DNA of 64,000 bases from the NCBI RefSeq assembly GCF_042680565.1, contig NZ_JBHUEJ010000003.1:62001-126000 (forward strand), in the 5' to 3' direction. The DNA comes from Ottowia flava. Its GTDB lineage: Bacteria; Pseudomonadota; Gammaproteobacteria; Burkholderiales; Burkholderiaceae_C. The position numbers and the translations under genes are program-made. The notes under the pieces are model-generated. The model searched no databases. It was not told the origin of the DNA and worked only from the letters and a program-made list of their open reading frames with translations. Shown here one piece after another: positions 1 through 8,294 of this stretch. Positions within the stretch are counted from its first letter, which is position 1, and each line of letters starts with the position of its first letter.

Positions 1-490
1 CGCGGCCGATGTTGTAGCGCTTGGCGACCTGCTCGGCGGTCTGCAGCATGCTCCAGTAGATGGCGGGCACCTTGGCTTCAAGGGCCGGGTCTTTCATCAT
101 GTGCAGGTTCATTTCCTGCTGCACGCAGGAGATGCTTTCGACGCCGCCGGCGACGTAGGTCGTGCCCTCGCCCGCGATGATGCGTTGCGCGGCCAGCGCG
201 ATAGTCTGCAGGCCGGACGAGCAGAAGCGGTTGACGGTCATGCCCGAGACCGTGACCGGGCAGCCGGCCATCAGCGCGATCTGGCGGCCGATGTTGGCGC
301 CGGTCGCGCCTTCGGGGTTGGCGCAGCCCATGATCACGTCTTCGACTTCACCCGCGTCGATGCCGGCGCGCGCAATCGCGTGCTGCACAGCGTGGCCGCC
401 CAGGGTGGCGCCGTGGGTCATGTTGAAAGCACCCTTCCAGCTCTTGGTCAGCGGGGTGCGGGCGGTGGAAACGATAACGGCCGATGTCAT
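1..490 (-). CDS. acetyl-CoA C-acyltransferase (thiolase), partial
   Basis: N-terminal 163 residues of a thiolase; the rest lies beyond the window start. Thiolases cleave 3-ketoacyl-CoA with CoA to release acetyl-CoA. The acylated active-site cysteine is about residue 90, in the motif TVNRFCSSG, and is followed by the family's AGGVESIS stretch. The ATG at 490 is preceded by AGGAG six bases upstream. It lies 58 bases downstream of the hydratase/dehydrogenase gene on the same strand, so the two probably form a FadBA-like pair for the last steps of beta-oxidation. The class is clear; substrate chain length cannot be read from this fragment. Confidence 0.93.
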   Translation of the reverse strand, partial: MTSAVIVSTARTPLTKSWKGAFNMTHGATLGGHAVQHAIARAGIDAGEVEDVIMGCANPEGATGANIGRQIALMAGCPVTVSGMTVNRFCSSGLQTIALAAQRIIAGEGTTYVAGGVESISCVQQEMNLHMMKDPALEAKVPAIYWSMLQTAEQVAKRYNIGR

Positions 491-501
491 TGAATACTCC
501 T

Positions 502-548
502 GAATTGATAGCTGGTTGCGCTTTTCTGGTAAGGGCTAGAAGCCAATT
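502..548 (+). repeat. dispersed GATAGCTG repeat, copy 1
   Basis: Copy of the window-wide dispersed repeat: TTGATAGCTGGTTGCG, then AAGGGCTAGAAGCCAATTT. It fills the gap between the thiolase and the hydratase/dehydrogenase genes and touches the stop codon of the latter. Confidence 0.75.
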
Positions 549-2663
549 TCAGTTGAAATTCTTGCCTTCGGCCACGAGCTTCTTGAGCAGCGGCGCTGGC
601 TCCCAGAAGCTGGCGTCGTCGTTCGGATTGCGCGCAAAGCGCTTCATGCTCTCGGCCACGTTGAACAGGCCCACCTGGTCGGCGTAGCGCATCGGGCCGC
701 CGCGCCAGATCGGGAAGCCGTAGCCGGTCAGGTACACCATGTCGATGTCGCTCGCCTTGCTGGCAATGCCGTCTTCGAGGATGTGTGCGGCTTCGTTGAC
801 CAGCGAATACACCAGCCGCTCGACGATTTCCTGGTCGCTGATCTTGCGCGGCTTGATGCCCAGCGACGCGCGGTGCTCTTCGATCATCTTGTTCACCAGC
901 TCGCTCGGGATGGCGTCGCGCTTGCCGGGCTGATAGTCGTACCAGCCGGCGCCGGTTTTCTGTCCGAAGCGGCCCAGCTCGCACAGCTTGTCGGCGGTGG
1001 CGCTGTACTTCATGTCGGCGCGCTCGACGGCGCGGCGCTTGCGGATCGCCCAGCCAATATCGTTGCCCGCCAGATCGCCCATGCGGAACGGGCCCATGGC
1101 AAAACCGAACTTCTCGATCGCCTTGTCGACCTGCTGGGGCGTGGCGCCCTCGTCCAGCATGAAGCCGGCCTGGCGGCTGTACTGCTCGATCATGCGGTTG
1201 CCGATGAAGCCGTCGCACACGCCCGACACCACGGCCGTCTTCTTGATCTTCTTGGCGATGCCCATCACCGTGGCCAGCACGTCCTTGGCCGTGGCTTGGC
1301 CGCGCACCACTTCCAGCAGCTTCATCACGTTGGCCGGGCTGAAGAAGTGCATGCCGACCACGTCCTGCGGGCGCTTCGTGAACGCGGCGATCTTGTCCAC
1401 GTCCAGCGTCGAGGTGTTGGACGCCAAGATGGCGCCGGGCTTGGCCACTTCGTCCAGCTTCTTGAAGACCTGTTCCTTCACGCCCAGCTCTTCAAACACC
1501 GCTTCGATGATGAGGTCGGCGTCTTTCAGGTCGGCGTAGTCCAGCGTGGTCTTGAGCAGGGCCATGCGCTGCTCGTACTTGTCTGCCTTCAGCTTGCCCT
1601 TCTTGACCTGGGCTTCGTAGTTCTTCTTGATCGTGGCAACGCCGCGGTCCAGCGCCTCCTGCTTGGTCTCGAGCATCGTGACGGGGATGCCAGCGTTCAG
1701 GAAGTTCATGGCGATGCCGCCACCCATGGTGCCGGCGCCGATCACGCCCACGGTCTTCACGTCGCGCGGCTTGACGTCGCTGCCCACGTCGGGAATCTTG
1801 GACGCGGCACGCTCAGCCGCGAAGATGTGGCGCAGCGCCTTGCACTCGGGCGTCTGCATCAGGTTGGTGAAGATTTCGCGTTCGCGCGCCAGGCCTTCGT
1901 CGAACTTGTACTTGGTGGCGATCTCGACCGCGTCCACGCACTTGACGGGCGCGGGGAAGTTCTTGGCCATGCCCTTGACCATGTTGCGCGCAAACTGGAA
2001 GTACGCGTCGCCCTGCGGGTGCTTGCACGGCAGGTTGCGCACCAGCGGCAGCGCGCTGCCGTCGGCATGCTGGGCAGCCACCTTCTGCGCCAGCGCGATG
2101 GCTTCGTCCATCAGCGATTCGGGCGTGGCGCTGAGCTGGTCGAACAGCTTCTGGCCCGGCAGGCCGGCCAGCACGTCGCTGTTGACGGGCTCGCCGCTGA
2201 CGATCATGTTCAGCGCGGTTTCCACGCCCAGCACGCGCGGCAGGCGCTGCGTGCCGCCCGCGCCGGGGATCAGGCCCAGCTTGACTTCCGGCAGCGCGAC
2301 CTTGGTGCCCGGCGCGGCGATGCGGTAGTGCGCGCCGAGCGCCAATTCCAGCCCGCCGCCCATGACGACCGAATGCACAGCAGCCACCACGGGCTTGCGC
2401 GAATTTTCGACCGCGAGGATGACCGACAACAGGATCGGCTCGCGCATGGCTTTGGTGATGTCGTTGAACTCGCGGATGTCCGCGCCACCTGAAAACGCCT
2501 TGCCCGCGCCGGTCAGCACGATGGCCTTGACGGCCGGGTCGTTGTTGGCCTTTTCCAGGGCGTCGGTGATGCCCACCCGTGTGTCGTAACCCAGGCCGTT
2601 GACCGGCGGGTTGTTCAGGGTGATGACGGCCACGTCTCCTTGGACTTTGTACTCAGCGGTCAT
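549..2663 (-). CDS. fadB: bifunctional enoyl-CoA hydratase / 3-hydroxyacyl-CoA dehydrogenase
   Basis: 704-residue two-domain beta-oxidation enzyme that hydrates trans-2-enoyl-CoA and oxidises the 3-hydroxyacyl-CoA with NAD. The crotonase domain (about 1-190) shows GKAFSGGADIREF and GAGGTQRLPR. The dehydrogenase Rossmann motif GVIGAGTMGGGIA starts near residue 305, followed by HFFSPANVMKLLEVVR. The length matches FadB/FadJ proteins (about 700-730). The reading frame continues upstream, but the ATG at 2663, with GAGGA about ten bases before it, gives the family's normal N-terminus (MTAEYKVQGD). The thiolase follows and livF lies upstream, so this is probably the catabolic end of the importer operon. 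FadB and FadJ assignment cannot be separated by eye. Confidence 0.95.
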   Translation of the reverse strand: MTAEYKVQGDVAVITLNNPPVNGLGYDTRVGITDALEKANNDPAVKAIVLTGAGKAFSGGADIREFNDITKAMREPILLSVILAVENSRKPVVAAVHSVVMGGGLELALGAHYRIAAPGTKVALPEVKLGLIPGAGGTQRLPRVLGVETALNMIVSGEPVNSDVLAGLPGQKLFDQLSATPESLMDEAIALAQKVAAQHADGSALPLVRNLPCKHPQGDAYFQFARNMVKGMAKNFPAPVKCVDAVEIATKYKFDEGLAREREIFTNLMQTPECKALRHIFAAERAASKIPDVGSDVKPRDVKTVGVIGAGTMGGGIAMNFLNAGIPVTMLETKQEALDRGVATIKKNYEAQVKKGKLKADKYEQRMALLKTTLDYADLKDADLIIEAVFEELGVKEQVFKKLDEVAKPGAILASNTSTLDVDKIAAFTKRPQDVVGMHFFSPANVMKLLEVVRGQATAKDVLATVMGIAKKIKKTAVVSGVCDGFIGNRMIEQYSRQAGFMLDEGATPQQVDKAIEKFGFAMGPFRMGDLAGNDIGWAIRKRRAVERADMKYSATADKLCELGRFGQKTGAGWYDYQPGKRDAIPSELVNKMIEEHRASLGIKPRKISDQEIVERLVYSLVNEAAHILEDGIASKASDIDMVYLTGYGFPIWRGGPMRYADQVGLFNVAESMKRFARNPNDDASFWEPAPLLKKLVAEGKNFN

Positions 2664-2832
2664 GGATGCGAATTCCTCTGGGTTGTGCAACGAAGCGAAC
2701 GATACAACGCCGGGCGCCGTATCCGGGATCAACCGTCGATTGTGGAAGATGCGCCGAGGCCCCGCAACGGCGAATGTCGCCGCAGGGACAAGTACCGCGG
2801 CAGAGGAATTGCCGCTCGTTACAAATACCAGA

Positions 2833-2890
2833 CTATTTGGCCTCTGGCCCTACTGCCACCCGCGCGGTCAGCTAGTCTATTGATAGCAAA
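2833..2890 (-). repeat. dispersed GATAGCTG repeat, copy 2
   Basis: Reverse-orientation copy (TTTGGCCTCTGGCCCTAC, then GCGCGGTCAGCTAG and TTGATAGCAAA) in the 292-base gap between the hydratase/dehydrogenase gene and livF. Nothing else is recognisable in that gap. Confidence 0.8.
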
Positions 2891-2955
2891 AACCGCTACC
2901 ACGCTGCTCCCCCCGCACAGGCCTGAGCACCGACCGCCGAGGCGGGCATGGCAGA

Positions 2956-3657
2956 TCAGACCTCCAGCCACTCCTTGCGCGTGGCCGCGTCGGCGCGCAG
3001 CTGGTCGGGCGTGCCGTCAAAGACGATGCTGCCGTGCCCCATGACCAGGGTGCGGTCGGAGATGTGCATGGCGATCGTGAGCTTCTGCTCGATCAGCAGC
3101 ACCGAGATGCCGCGGTCCTTCAGCTTTTTCAGGTACTCGCCCACCAGTTCGACGATCTTGGGCGCCAGGCCTTCGGTCGGCTCGTCGATGATGATGAGGT
3201 CGGGGTCGCCCATCAGCGTACGGCACAGCGTGAGCATCTGTTGCTCACCGCCCGACATCACGCCCGCCTCGGTGTTCTGCCGCTCCTGAAGGCGCGGAAA
3301 CATGGCGTACATGTCGTCGTAGGTCCAGCGGCTGGCCTTCTTGCCGCCCTTCTCGCCCAGCATCAGGTTCTGGTGCACCGTGAGGCGCGGGAAGATGTCG
3401 CGCGACTCGGGCACGTAGCCCAGGCCGAGCTTGGCGATCTCATAGGCCTTGCGCTTGAGCAGCGACTGGCCGTTCCAGTCGATCGTGCCTTCGGCGTGCA
3501 CCAGGCCCATGATGGCCTTGGCGGTGGTGGAACGGCCCGAGCCGTTGCGCCCGAGGAGCGCCACGATCTCGCCCGGCTGCACGTCGAAGTTGACGCCGTG
3601 CAGCACATGGCTCTTGCCGTAGTAGGCGTGCAGGTCCTGGACTTTCAACATGCTCAA
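2956..3657 (-). CDS. livF: branched-chain amino acid-type ABC transporter ATPase LivF
   Basis: 233-residue ATP-binding subunit, the usual LivF length, acting at the inner membrane with LivG. Signature motif MSGGEQQ and Walker B LIIIDEPTEGLAP are intact. The Walker A loop reads GRNGSGRST: the normally invariant lysine of GKS/T is arginine. The codon is CGT in this sequence, so this is not a translation error. It overlaps livG by four bases. An alternative start is ATG 3651. Whether the Arg variant weakens ATP hydrolysis is not known from sequence; similar Arg forms may be normal in this subfamily. Confidence 0.94.
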   Translation of the reverse strand: MSMLKVQDLHAYYGKSHVLHGVNFDVQPGEIVALLGRNGSGRSTTAKAIMGLVHAEGTIDWNGQSLLKRKAYEIAKLGLGYVPESRDIFPRLTVHQNLMLGEKGGKKASRWTYDDMYAMFPRLQERQNTEAGVMSGGEQQMLTLCRTLMGDPDLIIIDEPTEGLAPKIVELVGEYLKKLKDRGISVLLIEQKLTIAMHISDRTLVMGHGSIVFDGTPDQLRADAATRKEWLEV

Positions 3658-4448
3658 TGCCCCTGTGCCTGCGCGTCCGCGATGGACGACCCGAGGTACG
3701 CCTCCTGCACGCGCGCGTTGGCGCGCACGGCTTCGGGCGTGTCGAAGGCGATCACCTCGCCGTAGACGACCACCGCGATCTTGTCGGCCAGGCCGAAGAC
3801 CACGCCCATGTCGTGCTCCACCGTCAGCAGCGTCTTGCCCTGTGTGACCTGGCGGATCAGCTCGATGAAGTGGCGCGTCTCGCTCTTGCTCATGCCGGCG
3901 GTCGGTTCGTCAAGCAGGATCACGTCGGCGCCGCCGGCGATGGTCACGCCGATCTCCAGCGCGCGCTGCTCGGCGTACGGCAGGTTGGTGGCCAGCACGT
4001 CGCGCTTATGTTCCAGCTGAATCATGCGCAGCAGCTCTTCGGTGCGTGCGTTGGCATCGTGCATGCGCGAGAGAAAGCGCAGGAAGGTGTAGCGGTAGCC
4101 CAGCTTCCACAGCACGGCGCAGCGCAGGTTCTCGAACACGCTGAGCTTGGGGAAGATGTTGGTGATCTGGAAACTGCGCGACAGCCCCATGCGGTTGATC
4201 TCGTACGGCTTCTTGCCGTCGATGCGCTGGCCGTTCAGCAGCACTTCGCCGCTGGTGGGCACCAGGCGCCCGCTGATCAGATTGAACAGCGTGGACTTGC
4301 CAGCGCCGTTGGGGCCGATGATGGCCACGCGCTCGCCCGGGCGCACCGCCAGGTTGGCGCCGCGGATGATCTGCGTCTTGCCAAAGCTCTTGTGCAGGTC
4401 TTTGAGTTCGATGGCACAGGGGGCCGAGTGGTGGGTGGACTCGCTCAT
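3654..4448 (-). CDS. livG: branched-chain amino acid-type ABC transporter ATPase LivG
   Basis: 264-residue ATPase subunit. Walker A IGPNGAGKST near residue 42 carries the normal lysine, and the protein ends with the typical Liv AYLG motif followed by a short tail. The frame is open far upstream, but ATG 4448 is preceded by AAGGAG and overlaps the livM stop as ATGA, giving the family N-terminus. It overlaps livF at its 3' end. It is likely to pair with LivF as a heterodimer whose consensus Walker A site is in LivG. Confidence 0.96.
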   Translation of the reverse strand: MSESTHHSAPCAIELKDLHKSFGKTQIIRGANLAVRPGERVAIIGPNGAGKSTLFNLISGRLVPTSGEVLLNGQRIDGKKPYEINRMGLSRSFQITNIFPKLSVFENLRCAVLWKLGYRYTFLRFLSRMHDANARTEELLRMIQLEHKRDVLATNLPYAEQRALEIGVTIAGGADVILLDEPTAGMSKSETRHFIELIRQVTQGKTLLTVEHDMGVVFGLADKIAVVVYGEVIAFDTPEAVRANARVQEAYLGSSIADAQAQGH

Positions 4449-5749
4449 GCGGGCGCTCCTTCCCCGGCGCGTGCGGCGTTCTCGATCTCTGACTGCACCT
4501 GGCCCCAGTGCGCCGCATACCGGCGGCGGGCCAGCTCCAGCAGAACCACGCCCACGCCGAACACCGCCGCGGCACCGAGCCAGGACGCCGCGCTGCGCGC
4601 GTGCAAGCTCAGGCCCAGGTAGCGCAGCTCGTCGCCCATCGCGCTGTTGAGCTGCAGGTGGTAGATCATCTCGATCAGCGCACCGGCCCCTGCCAGCATC
4701 ACCAGGCCAGCGGCCAGCATGGCCAGCAGGCTGGGCAGCACGCGTCCGAACTTGCCGTGCGCCGCGACACGCACGTTCATCATGATCAGGCTGGCGATAC
4801 CGCCCGGCGCGTACATCACCATGAAGACGAAGATCAGGCCCAGGTACAGCAGCCAGGCCTTGGTCAACTCGGACAGCAGGACCGAAGCCAGAATCATCAG
4901 CACGCCGCCGATGATGGGCCCGAAGAACACCGTGGCGCCGCCCAGGAAGGTGAACAGCAGGTAGCCGCCCGAGCGCACCGGCCCCACCACCTCGGCCGTC
5001 ACCAGCTCGAACTGCAGTGCGCCCAGCCCGCCCGCGATACCGGCAAAAAAGCCCGCGACGATGAAGGAAAAGTAGCGCACCCGCTGGCTGCTGTACCCGA
5101 TGAACTCCACCCGTTCCGGGTTGTCGCGCACGGCGTTCAGCATGCGCCCGAGCGGCGTTTGCGTGAATGCGTACATGGCCGCCACGCACACCAAGGTGTA
5201 GAGCGCAATCAGGTAGTACAGCTGGCGCGCCGGGCCGAACGTGATGCCCAGAACCGGTTCACCGACCACGCGGTTGCCGGACACACCTGCCTCGCCCCCA
5301 AAGAACTCGGGAATCATCAGCGACATGGCGAACACCAGCTCGGCGATGCCCAAGGTGATCATGGCGAAGGTGGTGCCGGACTTTTTGGTGGTGACGTAGC
5401 CCAGCAGCGACGCAAAGAAAACGCCTGCCACGGCGCCCACCAGCGGAATCAGGCTGACCGGCAGGTGCCAGCGCCCGGCAGACACGGCGTTCAGCACGTG
5501 GATGGCGGCGTACGAACCCAGGCCGGTATAGACGGCGTGGCCAAAGCTCAGCATGCCGCCCTGCCCCAACAGGATGTTGTAGGACAGGCAGGCGATGATG
5601 GCGATGCCCATCTGCGCGAGCATGGTCACGCCCAGGTTGCTGGAGAAAATCAGCGGCGCCACGATCAGCACGAGGGCAAAGCCGCCCCAGATGAGCGCGC
5701 GGCGCGTGGTGAAGCGCGCGGGCGCGGTGGGTTGAACTGCGGTGGTCAT
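4445..5749 (-). CDS. livM: branched-chain amino acid-type ABC transporter permease LivM
   Basis: 434-residue inner-membrane permease with many hydrophobic helices and the family signatures GQGGMLSFGHAVYTGLGSY and PERVEFIGY. The C-terminus is extended beyond the permease core by about 100 residues containing two further likely helices. It overlaps livG by ATGA and starts four bases after the livH stop, so translation is probably coupled. Together with LivH it forms the membrane pore of the importer. Confidence 0.95.
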   Translation of the reverse strand: MTTAVQPTAPARFTTRRALIWGGFALVLIVAPLIFSSNLGVTMLAQMGIAIIACLSYNILLGQGGMLSFGHAVYTGLGSYAAIHVLNAVSAGRWHLPVSLIPLVGAVAGVFFASLLGYVTTKKSGTTFAMITLGIAELVFAMSLMIPEFFGGEAGVSGNRVVGEPVLGITFGPARQLYYLIALYTLVCVAAMYAFTQTPLGRMLNAVRDNPERVEFIGYSSQRVRYFSFIVAGFFAGIAGGLGALQFELVTAEVVGPVRSGGYLLFTFLGGATVFFGPIIGGVLMILASVLLSELTKAWLLYLGLIFVFMVMYAPGGIASLIMMNVRVAAHGKFGRVLPSLLAMLAAGLVMLAGAGALIEMIYHLQLNSAMGDELRYLGLSLHARSAASWLGAAAVFGVGVVLLELARRRYAAHWGQVQSEIENAARAGEGAPA

Positions 5750-5753
5750 GCGC

Positions 5754-6788
5754 TCAGCTCTCCCTCGCGCCCAAGAGTCCGCGGGGGCGGAAGATCAGGA
5801 TCAGCACCAGAAACAGATACGGCAGGATGGGGGCCACCTGGGACAACGTCAGCTTGAACACCGACTTGTCGCGCAGCGCGTCGCTGAGCTGCAGCCCCAC
5901 CTGATCGGCAAAGGTCAGGAACGAATAGTCGATGGCCACGGCAAAGGTCTGGATCACACCGATCAGCAGCGAGGCCACGAACGCCCCCGCCAGCGATCCC
6001 ATGCCCCCCACGACGACGACCACGAAGATGATCGAGCCGACCGTGGCGGCCATCGCCGGCTCGGTCACGAAGGTACTGCCGCCGATCACGCCGGCCAGAC
6101 CGGCCAGTGCCGTGCCCGCACCAAACACCAGCATGAACACGCGCGGCACGTTGTGGCCCAGTGCCTCGACCATGTCCGGGTGCGTCAGCGCCGCCTGGAT
6201 CACGTAGCCGATGCGCGTGCGCGTCAGCAGCAGCCAGATGCCGAGCAGCATCAGCACCGCCACCAGCATCATCAGCGCCCGCGTGGCGGGGAACGGCGAG
6301 CAGACGATGCGCACCGCGGCATCGGCCGCGCGGCAAGCGCCGTCAGGGGCCGCACCCCAGACGAAACGCATGCCGTCAACAGAACTGTTGATCAGGGTGA
6401 AGGCTGGGCCCTGCAGGATCGACGGCGGCCGGAACTCCACCGCCGGGCGACCCCAGATCAGCTGCACGACCTCGAGGATGATGTACGAGAGACCGAAGGT
6501 CACCAGCAGTTCTGGCACGTGGCCGAACTTGTGCACCTTGCGCAGGCTGTAGCGCTCGAACATCGCGCCCAGCAACCCCACCACCAGCGGCGCGATGATC
6601 AGCGCCGGCCAGAAGCCGACGATCCCCGACAAGGTGTAGCCGATGTAGGCGCCCAGCATGTAGAAGCTGGCGTGGGCGAAATTGAGCACGCCCATCATGC
6701 TGAAAATGAGCGTGAGCCCCGAGCTGAGCATGAACAGCAACAACCCATAGCTCAAGCCATTGAGCATGGAGATGATGAAAAACTCCAT
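5754..6788 (-). CDS. livH: branched-chain amino acid-type ABC transporter permease LivH
   Basis: 344-residue permease with the LivH N-terminal pattern LNGLSYGLLLFMLSSGLTLIFSMMGVLNFAH and several further transmembrane helices. It is longer than the usual 290-310 residues because of a hydrophilic stretch around 115-155 (VDGMRFVWGAAPDGACRAAD) that looks like a periplasmic loop. ATG 6788 follows a GAAGGG motif; the open frame upstream of it is non-conserved. An intrinsic terminator separates it from livK. Confidence 0.95.
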   Translation of the reverse strand: MEFFIISMLNGLSYGLLLFMLSSGLTLIFSMMGVLNFAHASFYMLGAYIGYTLSGIVGFWPALIIAPLVVGLLGAMFERYSLRKVHKFGHVPELLVTFGLSYIILEVVQLIWGRPAVEFRPPSILQGPAFTLINSSVDGMRFVWGAAPDGACRAADAAVRIVCSPFPATRALMMLVAVLMLLGIWLLLTRTRIGYVIQAALTHPDMVEALGHNVPRVFMLVFGAGTALAGLAGVIGGSTFVTEPAMAATVGSIIFVVVVVGGMGSLAGAFVASLLIGVIQTFAVAIDYSFLTFADQVGLQLSDALRDKSVFKLTLSQVAPILPYLFLVLILIFRPRGLLGARES

Positions 6789-6894
6789 CCGGAAAACCCT
6801 TCTCGAATGCGGCACCGCCGCACGCCCTCGCCGCATCGGCTCTGGGCGCGCTGTCTCATGCTAGCTGCAGAACGCACGCGCAGGACGCGCATGC

Positions 6895-6925
6895 AAAAAA
6901 TCTGGCGTTGCCAAAGCAACGCCAG
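6895..6925 (-). terminator. intrinsic terminator between livK and livH
   Basis: Perfect 10-bp stem (CTGGCGTTGC / GCAACGCCAG) with loop CAAA, followed on the minus strand by a run of six T. It stands 15 bases after the livK stop and before livH, so it should partially terminate livK transcripts and lower permease expression relative to the binding protein. Confidence 0.9.
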
Positions 6926-6939
6926 TGGGCGCCACGGCC

Positions 6940-8172
6940 TCAGGACGGGCGCTTCATTGCGCAGCTGGTCGGCGTGCTGGAGACGTACGAGGGGTACTCC
7001 GCCACCGGCACCAGCGTCATGCCGGTGTTCTCGGGGCTGTAGGGGTACTTGCCACCGGCTTTCTGCCACATCGTGATGTAGAGCGGCTGCTGCAGCTGAT
7101 GGTCGGTCTTGCGCATCTCGACGTCGCCGTTGTAGCTCTTGTACTTGAGCCCTTCGAGCGCCTTGGCCACCTTGACCGGATCCGTCGACTTGGCGTTGGC
7201 CATGGCCTGTGTCAGGCCGATGAAGGCAGCGGGGATGGCACCCGTGAACATGTCGTCCTTGAAGCGCGCCTTGAACCCTTCCATCCACTTGCCCATCTGG
7301 CCGCCCATGTTGTAGTGCGAGTAGGCGACCTGGAACACCTTCCCCTCACCCGTGCTGCCGAGCGCCGTGGGCGTGCCGGTCACGCCGGTGTAGTAGGTGA
7401 AGAACTTGCCGTCGTAGCCGCCTTCCTTCGCCGCCTTGATCAGCAGCGCCAGGTCCGACCCCCAGTTGCCCGTGATGACGGTGTCTGCGCCCGCGGCCTT
7501 GATCTTGGCGATGTAGGGCGCGAAGTCGCGCACCTGGGCCAGTGGGTGCAGATCTTCGCCGACGATCTGGACGTCGGGCCGCTTGCGCTTCAGGGCTTCC
7601 TTGGCGAACTTGGCAACCTGCTGGCCGTGCGAGTAGTTCTGGTTCAGCAGGTAGACCTTGTGAACGTCCTTCTGGTCCTTCATGAAGGTCGTCATCGCCT
7701 CGATCTTCATGGAGGTGTCGGCGTCGAAACGGAAGTGCCAGTAGTTGCACTTGCTGTTGGTGAAGTCCGGATCGACCGCCGCGTAGTTGAGATACATCAT
7801 CTCCTTGCCGGGGTTGCGCTCGTTGTGCTTGGTGATGCCGTCGATCAGCGCTGCGGCCACCGACGAACCATTGCCCTGCGCGACGTAGCGCACACCCTGG
7901 TCGATGGCGGCTTTCAGCGCGTTGGCGCTTTCGGCGGGGCTCAGCTTGTTGTCGAACGCGACGATCTGGAACTTGACGCCCGCCGGGTTGTTCTTGCTGA
8001 ACTCGTCGGCAAAATACTGCCAACTGTGCATCTGGTTGGTGCCCAGCGGGCCCATCAGACCGGTTTGGGGGTCAATCAGCGCGATCTTGACGGTTTCACC
8101 TTTTTGCGCATGGGCTGCGGTCAGGGCCGCCACCATGGCCGCACCGGCCAGCACCTTCACTGCGAACTTCAT
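6940..8172 (-). CDS. ABC transporter substrate-binding protein, LivK-type
   Basis: 410-residue periplasmic binding protein (type I fold, Peripla_BP_6). Signal peptide MKFAVKVLAGAAMVAALTAAHA, with cleavage before QKGE. The mature start VKIALIDPQTGLMGPLGTNQMHSW matches the ligand-binding N-lobe. ATG 8172 has AGGAG eight bases upstream. It is first of the livKHMGF set and is followed by an intrinsic terminator. The flanking acyl-CoA ligase and beta-oxidation genes suggest the ligand is a fatty, aromatic or other carboxylic acid rather than leucine or valine; that is inference. Confidence 0.93.
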   Translation of the reverse strand: MKFAVKVLAGAAMVAALTAAHAQKGETVKIALIDPQTGLMGPLGTNQMHSWQYFADEFSKNNPAGVKFQIVAFDNKLSPAESANALKAAIDQGVRYVAQGNGSSVAAALIDGITKHNERNPGKEMMYLNYAAVDPDFTNSKCNYWHFRFDADTSMKIEAMTTFMKDQKDVHKVYLLNQNYSHGQQVAKFAKEALKRKRPDVQIVGEDLHPLAQVRDFAPYIAKIKAAGADTVITGNWGSDLALLIKAAKEGGYDGKFFTYYTGVTGTPTALGSTGEGKVFQVAYSHYNMGGQMGKWMEGFKARFKDDMFTGAIPAAFIGLTQAMANAKSTDPVKVAKALEGLKYKSYNGDVEMRKTDHQLQQPLYITMWQKAGGKYPYSPENTGMTLVPVAEYPSYVSSTPTSCAMKRPS

Positions 8173-8294
8173 CGTCTGGTCTCCTGGGTTGTCGATCACG
8201 AACAATCCGCAGAGTAAGTGCGCAGCCAACGAAACACAGCCGGGCTTTCCCGAGGGGGTGTCGCCGACGCGTCAACCCCAAAAATTTGACGACG

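Noticed and set aside
783..2492. Long plus-strand open frame of 569 codons opposite the hydratase/dehydrogenase gene
   Set aside because: It is the antisense shadow of a clear FadB-type gene; His/Gln/Arg-rich low-complexity product with no family and no start signal.
4449..5189. N-terminal extension of livG through livM
   Set aside because: The extension is out of frame with livM coding and not conserved; ATG 4448 has a ribosome site and the ATGA overlap.
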